Source: JBPESN01 sp051710625 (lineage in GTDB: Bacteria; Pseudomonadota; Gammaproteobacteria; Enterobacterales; Enterobacteriaceae). From it: 64,000 nt of DNA. The DNA is taken from assembly GCF_051710625.1 (NCBI RefSeq), contig NZ_JBPESN010000007.1, positions 1 to 64,000 of the forward strand, written 5' to 3'. The translations under genes were made by a program, and so were the position numbers. Position 1 is the stretch's first letter. Every line of letters begins with the position of its first letter. Below, in pieces: positions 59,624 through 64,000 of the stretch. The notes under the pieces are model-generated. The model saw nothing but the letters and a program-made list of their open reading frames with translations. It was not told where the DNA came from and ran no database searches.

Positions 59624-60967
59624 ATGCCTCAGCCAAGCGTACAATTAGCCGACGGTTACCTGAATAAAACCTCGGTGTTCCAGTTTATCCTGCTGTCATG
59701 CCTGTTTCCGCTTTGGGGTTGCGCCGCCAGTCTTAATGACATTCTAATTACCCAATTCAAAAGCGTATTCGCGCTGAGCGATTTCGCCAGCGCCTTGGTG
59801 CAAAGCGCTTTTTACAACGGTTACTTCCTGATTGCCATCCCGGCGTCGCTGATGATCCGCAGCAGCAGCTACAAACTTGTCATTATTCTCGGTCTGATGT
59901 TGTACATCATCGGTTACGCGCTTTTTTATCCCGCAGCGCGTATGGCGACTTATACCATGTTTCTGGCGGCGATATTCGCTATCGCCATCGGACTCAGCTT
60001 TCTGGAAACCGCCGCCAATACTTACAGCGCGATGATAAACCATCGCGACTACGCCACCCTACGTCTGAATATCAGCCAGACTTTTTATCCGGTTGGGGCG
60101 CTTATGGGCATCGTGCTGGGGAAATACCTGGTATTCGACGAGGGCGGCAGTCTGGAAAGCCGCATGGCATCAATGACGGCCGGACAGATTCATGCGTTTC
60201 GGCTGTCGATGCTGGAAAATACGCTTGAGCCCTATAAATATCTGATTATGGTGCTGATAGGCGTGCTTTTCTTGTTTATGCTGACCCGATGCCTTCACTG
60301 TAAACCCCAGGCCGTACATCGCCACGCGTCGCCGGGCATGGGTGAAACCTTGCGCTATCTGGCGGCCAACCGCCGGTTTCGTCGTGGCGTGATGGCGCAG
60401 TTTCTTTATGTGGGGTTGCAGGTGGCGGTATGGTCGTTCACCATTCGTTTGGCGCCGTCGCTAGGGGCGGCGAATGAGCGCCATGCGTCCAACTTCATGA
60501 TTTACAGTCTTATTGGCTTTTTTATCGGCAAATTTATCGCCAATTGTCTGATGACCCGCTATAACGTGCAGAAAGTGCTGATCGCCTATTCCGCCATCGG
60601 CGTCCGCGATGCTGGCGTATGTGATGCTGGTGCCGAATTTTGGCGCTGTCTATGCTGCTGTCGCCGTCAGCGCGTTGTTCGGGCCCTGTTGGGCCACCAT
60701 TTACACCGGCACGCTTAAAATGGTAAAGAACCGGTACACTGAAGTAGCGGGAGCGGTGATTGTAATGTCCTTCATGGGCGCGGCGATCGTCCCGGCACTA
60801 CAGGGTATGTTTCCGATTACCTAGGCTTCCTGCAGCGATCTTTTGGCGTGTCGCTGCTGTGCTGTGCTGTGCTGTGCTGTGCGTTTGTCGGCTATTATTT
60901 CTGGGGGGAGTTGCGTCATCAGGAGCGCCGGCGTACGGCGCCGAGCCCCGCCGCGCAAAGCAAATTT
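59624..60967 (+). pseudogene. deoP: DeoP-like deoxyribose/fucose permease (MFS), frameshifted
   Basis: This is an MFS sugar symporter of the FucP family. YLNKTSVFQFILLSCLFPLW, LNDILITQFKSVFALSDFAS and FLETAANTYSAMI match Salmonella-type DeoP deoxyribose permeases. The first 320 or so codons are open (59624 to about 60600). A frameshift near 60605 moves the next helix to another frame (MLAYVMLVPNFGAVYAAVAV, FGPCWATIYTGTLKMV), which stops at 60824. A five-copy GCTGT repeat at 60856-60880 lies in the last helix. FVGYYFWGELRHQERRR ends at 60967. Clearly inactive. Confidence 0.8.
60856..60880 (+). repeat. GCTGT pentanucleotide repeat, five copies
   Basis: Five perfect tandem copies of GCTGT lie in the 3' part of the deoP pseudogene. 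Repeats of five bases shift the frame when the copy number changes. Here the relation to related sequence suggests expansion by slippage within what was SLLCFVYVG-like coding. Confidence 0.85.
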
Positions 60968-61317
60968 TAGCCGGCGATCGCCGGCGGCGGCTTAAGTTGC
61001 TTCCGCTCGGCCGAAGGTCAGCAATGGGTTCCCCCGGGTGGAGGTTCACGATCCCGTCCGTGGGCGGCAAGCCTCGGCTTCGTTCGGCGGCGCACCCAGC
61101 CCTGTCATGGGCTACCCAGCTCTGTTTGGCGGGTGCCTGTCGCTCGCCCGCAGGTTCACAGCGCGGCGGCAGAAAAAATCGTTTCTTCGGGCATCCCGCC
61201 GGTTCGTTGGCGGCCTCGGTGGGACCTCTTTTCCCCCTCCGGGAAGCCGCGATCGCGCTGTTCAGTCAGGCCGTTTCCCGCTACAGTGAAGATCTCACGA
61301 AGGATTTCGGAGGGACC
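60968..61317. other. GC-rich unassigned block before yihX
   Basis: About 350 bases of distinctly GC-rich sequence between deoP and yihX. Frames run through it on the plus strand and could extend yihX upstream, but the YihX start at 61318 (with agggacc before it) gives the normal protein. No domain is recognised. The paired phrases (GCAGGTTCACAG and GAGGTTCACGAT; GGCGGCAAGCC and CGGCGGCAGAA) hint at a repeat unit, but no clear one can be defined by eye. Confidence 0.4.
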
Positions 61318-61905
61318 ATGCTATATATCTTTGATCTGGGGAATGTCGTCATTGATATCGACTTTAACCGCGTACTGGGGGTCTGGAGCAATTTCAGCCG
61401 TGTCCCGCTGGCCACCCTGCAAAAAGAGTTCGTCATGGGTGAAGTTTTTAAGCAGCACGAGCGCGGCGATATTACAGATGAAGCGTTCGCCGCTAAAATT
61501 TGTGGCGAACTGGGCATCGCGCTGAGCTTCGAGCAATTCACCGCCGGCTGGCAGGCGGTATTCGTCGCTCTGAGGCCCGAGATGGTGGCTATTTTGACCC
61601 GGCTGCGCGAACAGGGCCATCGAGTGGTGATCCTCTCCAATACCAACCGTTTGCATTGCGATTACTGGCCGAGCCAGTATCCCGAAGTGCAAGACTGTGT
61701 CGATAAACTCTATTTGTCGCAGGATCTGGGCATGCGTAAGCCGGACCCGGCTATTTATCGCTACGTGCTGGCGCAGGAAGGGGCGCCGGCCAGCGGGGCG
61801 GTTTTCTTTGATGATAAAGCTGATAATATCGCCACGGCGCGTGAGGTGGGTATCCGCAGCGTGCATGTGACGGACCGAGAGATTGTGCCGGCATTTTTTG
61901 CCTGA
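61318..61905 (+). CDS. yihX: HAD phosphatase YihX (glucose-1-phosphate phosphatase)
   Basis: YihX hydrolyses alpha-D-glucose-1-phosphate. The 195 residues match E. coli (199). HAD motif I is FDLGNVVIDID at the start, motif II VVILSNTNRLHC, motif III LGMRKPDPAIY, and motif IV VFFDDKADNIATA. Start at 61318 (MLYIFDLGNV). Intact, and the only undamaged gene in the last 5 kb. Confidence 0.95.
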   Translation: MLYIFDLGNVVIDIDFNRVLGVWSNFSRVPLATLQKEFVMGEVFKQHERGDITDEAFAAKICGELGIALSFEQFTAGWQAVFVALRPEMVAILTRLREQGHRVVILSNTNRLHCDYWPSQYPEVQDCVDKLYLSQDLGMRKPDPAIYRYVLAQEGAPASGAVFFDDKADNIATAREVGIRSVHVTDREIVPAFFA

Positions 61906-61961
61906 CGTCAGGAAAGCGTGGACGTCCTGCGCTGATGCGATCAGCGCAAAGAGGGTGGGCG

Positions 61962-62801
61962 ATGACGGGTCTTCGGCTGGATAAGCTCATGCCGGTGCTG
62001 CACTTTATCCGGCACTTGGGCAAGCGGGTTTACCGTAATAATATTACGGTACTGGCAGGCCATCTGGGGTATGTGTCGCTACTGTCGCTGGTGACGGTCA
62101 TTTTTGTGCTGTTCGCCGTCTTTCCGGTGTTTTCCGACGTCAGTGTCGAGCTGCGCCATTTTATTTTCACCAATTTCATGCCGGCGCCCGGCGACGTTAC
62201 CCGGTGCTATCTGGAACAATTCATTCTCAATTCGAGCCGAATGACCGCGGTGGGCACCTGTGGTCTCATCGTCACCGCGCTGCTTCTGATTTACTCGGTG
62301 GATACGGTGCTCAATAGTATCTGGCGCAGTAAAAACAAGCGGCCGATTATTTTCTCTTTCGCCGTCTATTAAATGGTGTTAACCCTGAGCCCGCTGCTGG
62401 CGGGCGCCAGCATGGTGTTGAGCTCGTATCTATTTTCTCTTACTTGGCTGAATGTCAGCGGCGCCAACGATATAGTGACGCTCCTGCTGCAAATTTTTCC
62501 GCTACTGCTTTCCTGCGCGTCGTTCTGGCTGCTTTATAGCCTGGTGCCGACGGTGCAGGTACCGGCGCGGGATACGCTGGTGGGCGCGTTGGTGGCGGGA
62601 GCGTTGTTTGAACTGGGGAAAAAAGGATTCGGGCTGTATGTCACCCTGTTTCCGTCCTACTAGCTGATTTACGGGGTGTTGGCGGTAATCCCCATTCTGT
62701 TTCTTTGGGTGTACTGGAGCTGGTGCATTGTATTATTAGGGGCGGAGATCACGGCGTCGCTCAGCGAGCACCGCCAGGCCACCGCGCATCACGCCGCCTA
62801 G
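61962..62801 (+). pseudogene. yihY: YihY (RNase BN-like) membrane protein, two stops
   Basis: YihY is an inner-membrane protein of the BrkB family (about 290 residues); the old RNase BN name is wrong for it. It starts MTGLRLDKLMPVLHFIRHLG and matches E. coli YihY end to end: NITVLAGHLGYVSLLSLVTV, GACGLIVTALLL-type helix, GVLAVIPILFLWVYWSWCIV. One TAA at 62369 replaces Trp (FAVY-stop-MVLTLSP) and one TAG replaces Gln at 62661 (FPSY-stop-LIYG). The frame is otherwise continuous. Downstream is dtd, 16 bases away. Confidence 0.9.
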
Positions 62802-62817
62802 ATTGTAAGGGATACTG

Positions 62818-63254
62818 ATGATAGCCTTGATACAACGGGTCACGCAGGCCAGCGTCACCATCGACAATGAGGTGGCGGGCGCGATAGGTCCGGGGCTCCT
62901 GATCCTGCTGGGTGTTGAGCGGCAGGATGATGAACAGAAGGCGGTCAAATTGTGTGAACGCGTGCTGGCTTACCGTATATTCAGCGATGAGCAGGGCGAG
63001 ATGAACTTGAATGTGCGCCAGTCGGGAGGGAGCGTACTGGTCGTGTCCCATTCACCCTGGCGGCGGACAGCGATCGGGGCCTGCGTCCGGGGTTTTCCCG
63101 CGGTGCGGCGCCGGCGGATGCCTGGCGGCTGTATGATGACTTTACCGACCGCTGCCGGCAAACCGGTATTCGGACCGAAACCGGCCGCTTCGGCGACGAT
63201 ATGCAGGTGACGCTGGTCAACAACGGGCCGGTAATTTTCTGGCTGCAGGTCTGA
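62818..63254 (+). pseudogene. dtd: D-aminoacyl-tRNA deacylase Dtd, single frameshift
   Basis: Dtd removes D-amino acids mis-attached to tRNA. The start MIALIQRVTQASVTIDNEVA and SGGSVLVVS match E. coli DTD (145 residues). At about 63050 a one-base deletion in what should be SQFTLAAD shifts the frame; FTLAADSDRGLRPGFSRGAA through NNGPVIFWLQV-stop continue in another frame, complete to 63254. Apart from this lesion the gene is intact, so a sequencing error should be excluded. The catalytic SQFTL motif lies at the break. Confidence 0.85.
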
Positions 63255-63290
63255 ACGGCCGGACGGCATATTTAAATTAAGAGAGATTGT

Positions 63291-64000
63291 ATGTATCACT
63301 TGCGCGTTCCGGAAACCGAACAGGAGCTTCAACAATACTATCAGTCCCGCTGGGAGATGCTGCGCAAACCGCTACATCAGCCCCCGGGTTCCGAACGTGA
63401 CGCTTATGACGGCATGGCGCATCACCAGATGGTGGTGGATGAGCGGGGCAAGCCGGTGGCGGTGGGGCGACTTTATATTAATGCCGATAATGAAGCCTCG
63501 ATACGCTTTCTGGCGGTGCGCCCGCAGGTGCAGGATAAGGTCTCGGTACGCTGGTCGCAATGACGCTGGAGTCCGTGGCGCGCCAGGAGGGGGTCAAGCG
63601 GGTGGTGTGTAGCGCCCGTGAAGATGCGGTGGCCTTTTTTGCCAAACTGGGGTTCATTAATCAAGGTAAAATTACCCCCCCCCTCTACCACCCCTATCCG
63701 GCATTTTCTGATGATAAAGCCCATCGTCAGCCTGGATGACATCCAGCATCGACCCGACTGGTGCGGGCAGTTGCAGCAGGCCTGGTATCAGCATATATCG
63801 CTCAGCGAGAAAATGGGCGTGCGCATCAGTCAGTATACCAGGCAGAAGTTTATGACCAACCATGCCCGAGACTGGCAACCAGAATCCACACCATACGCTT
63901 TTTGCCGGCAGCCTGTTTTCGCTGGCGACGCTGACCGGCTGGGGGCTGATTTGGTTGCTGCTGCGCAAGCGCCAGCTGGGCGGTACCATCATTCTGGCCG
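63291..64000 (+). pseudogene. fabY: FabY (YiiD) acetoacetyl-ACP synthase, frameshifted and cut by window end
   Basis: YiiD/FabY combines a GNAT-type N-terminal domain with a thioesterase/hot-dog C-terminal domain; the protein has been linked to acetoacetyl-ACP formation. MYHLRVPETEQELQQYYQSR and HHQMVVDERGKPVAVGRLYI match. Frame breaks occur near 63535 (after VQDK), in a C-rich run near 63680, and near 63855 (TTMPETGNQNPHHTLFAGSL in a different frame). The rest lies beyond the window. Confidence 0.85.

Noticed and set aside
60859..61905. 348-codon frame that would extend YihX upstream by about 153 residues
   Set aside because: The extension is unlike any YihX relative; the ATG at 61318 gives the normal protein length and N-terminus.

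Overview
The gene order and protein content place this window in the Enterobacterales. The very high pseudogene load, the decayed insertion sequences and a degenerate rRNA operon point to a recently host-restricted, Sodalis-allied insect symbiont, of the kind represented by Sodalis glossinidius and the Sitophilus primary endosymbiont. This is inferred from family recognition and synteny with E. coli K-12; no database was searched. Roughly half of the recognisable genes are broken by frameshifts, stops or internal deletions, while genes for core functions next to them are intact.

Layout. (a) 1-17000 matches the E. coli yhhQ-tusA-yhhN-rsmD-ftsYEX-rpoH-panM-ugpBAECQ-yhhA-ggt segment. yhhQ, tusA, yhhN, rsmD, ftsY and rpoH are intact; ftsE, ftsX, panM, the whole ugp operon, yhhA and ggt are pseudogenes, and an IS3-family element sits in ugp. 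(b) 17000-39300 matches yigM-metR-metE-ysgA-udp-rmuC-ubiEJB-tatABC-rfaH-ubiD-fre-pepQ-yigZ-trkH-hemG. The ubiquinone (ubiE, ubiJ, ubiB, ubiD, fre) and Tat export genes are intact. metR, metE, udp, a DedA-family gene, pepQ, yigZ and trkH are broken, and tatD and fadBA are absent. A low-GC island between yigM and metR holds a pentapeptide-repeat protein that resembles the Salmonella PipB type III effectors. (c) 39300-44200 is an rRNA operon in the rrnA position: the 16S gene has lost about 945 internal nt, whereas tRNA-Glu, 23S and 5S are essentially full length. (d) 44200-58125: a second IS3-family copy replaces mobBA, yihD and most of srkA, followed by dsbA, polA, Spot 42, engB, yihI, hemN, glnG, glnL, glnA and typA. 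yihI, hemN, glnG and glnL are broken. (e) 58200-61000 is a decayed deoxyribose cluster (deoR, probable deoK remnant, deoP). (f) 61300-64000 is yihX (intact), then yihY, dtd and fabY (all broken).

What remains points to a cell that keeps protein export and targeting (FtsY, TatABC, DsbA), sigma-32, ubiquinone synthesis, DNA polymerase I, GTPases EngB and TypA, and glutamine synthetase. It has lost glycerol-3-phosphate uptake, B12-independent methionine synthesis, coproporphyrinogen oxidation by HemN, NtrBC nitrogen control, TrkH potassium uptake and deoxyribose use. Several regulatory sites (NtrC enhancer, sigma-54 promoter, MetJ boxes) outlive the genes they served. No CRISPR array or complete prophage was seen. 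The most unusual items are the internally deleted 16S gene, the PipB-like protein, the broken ftsEX pair, and the weakened Spot 42 terminator.
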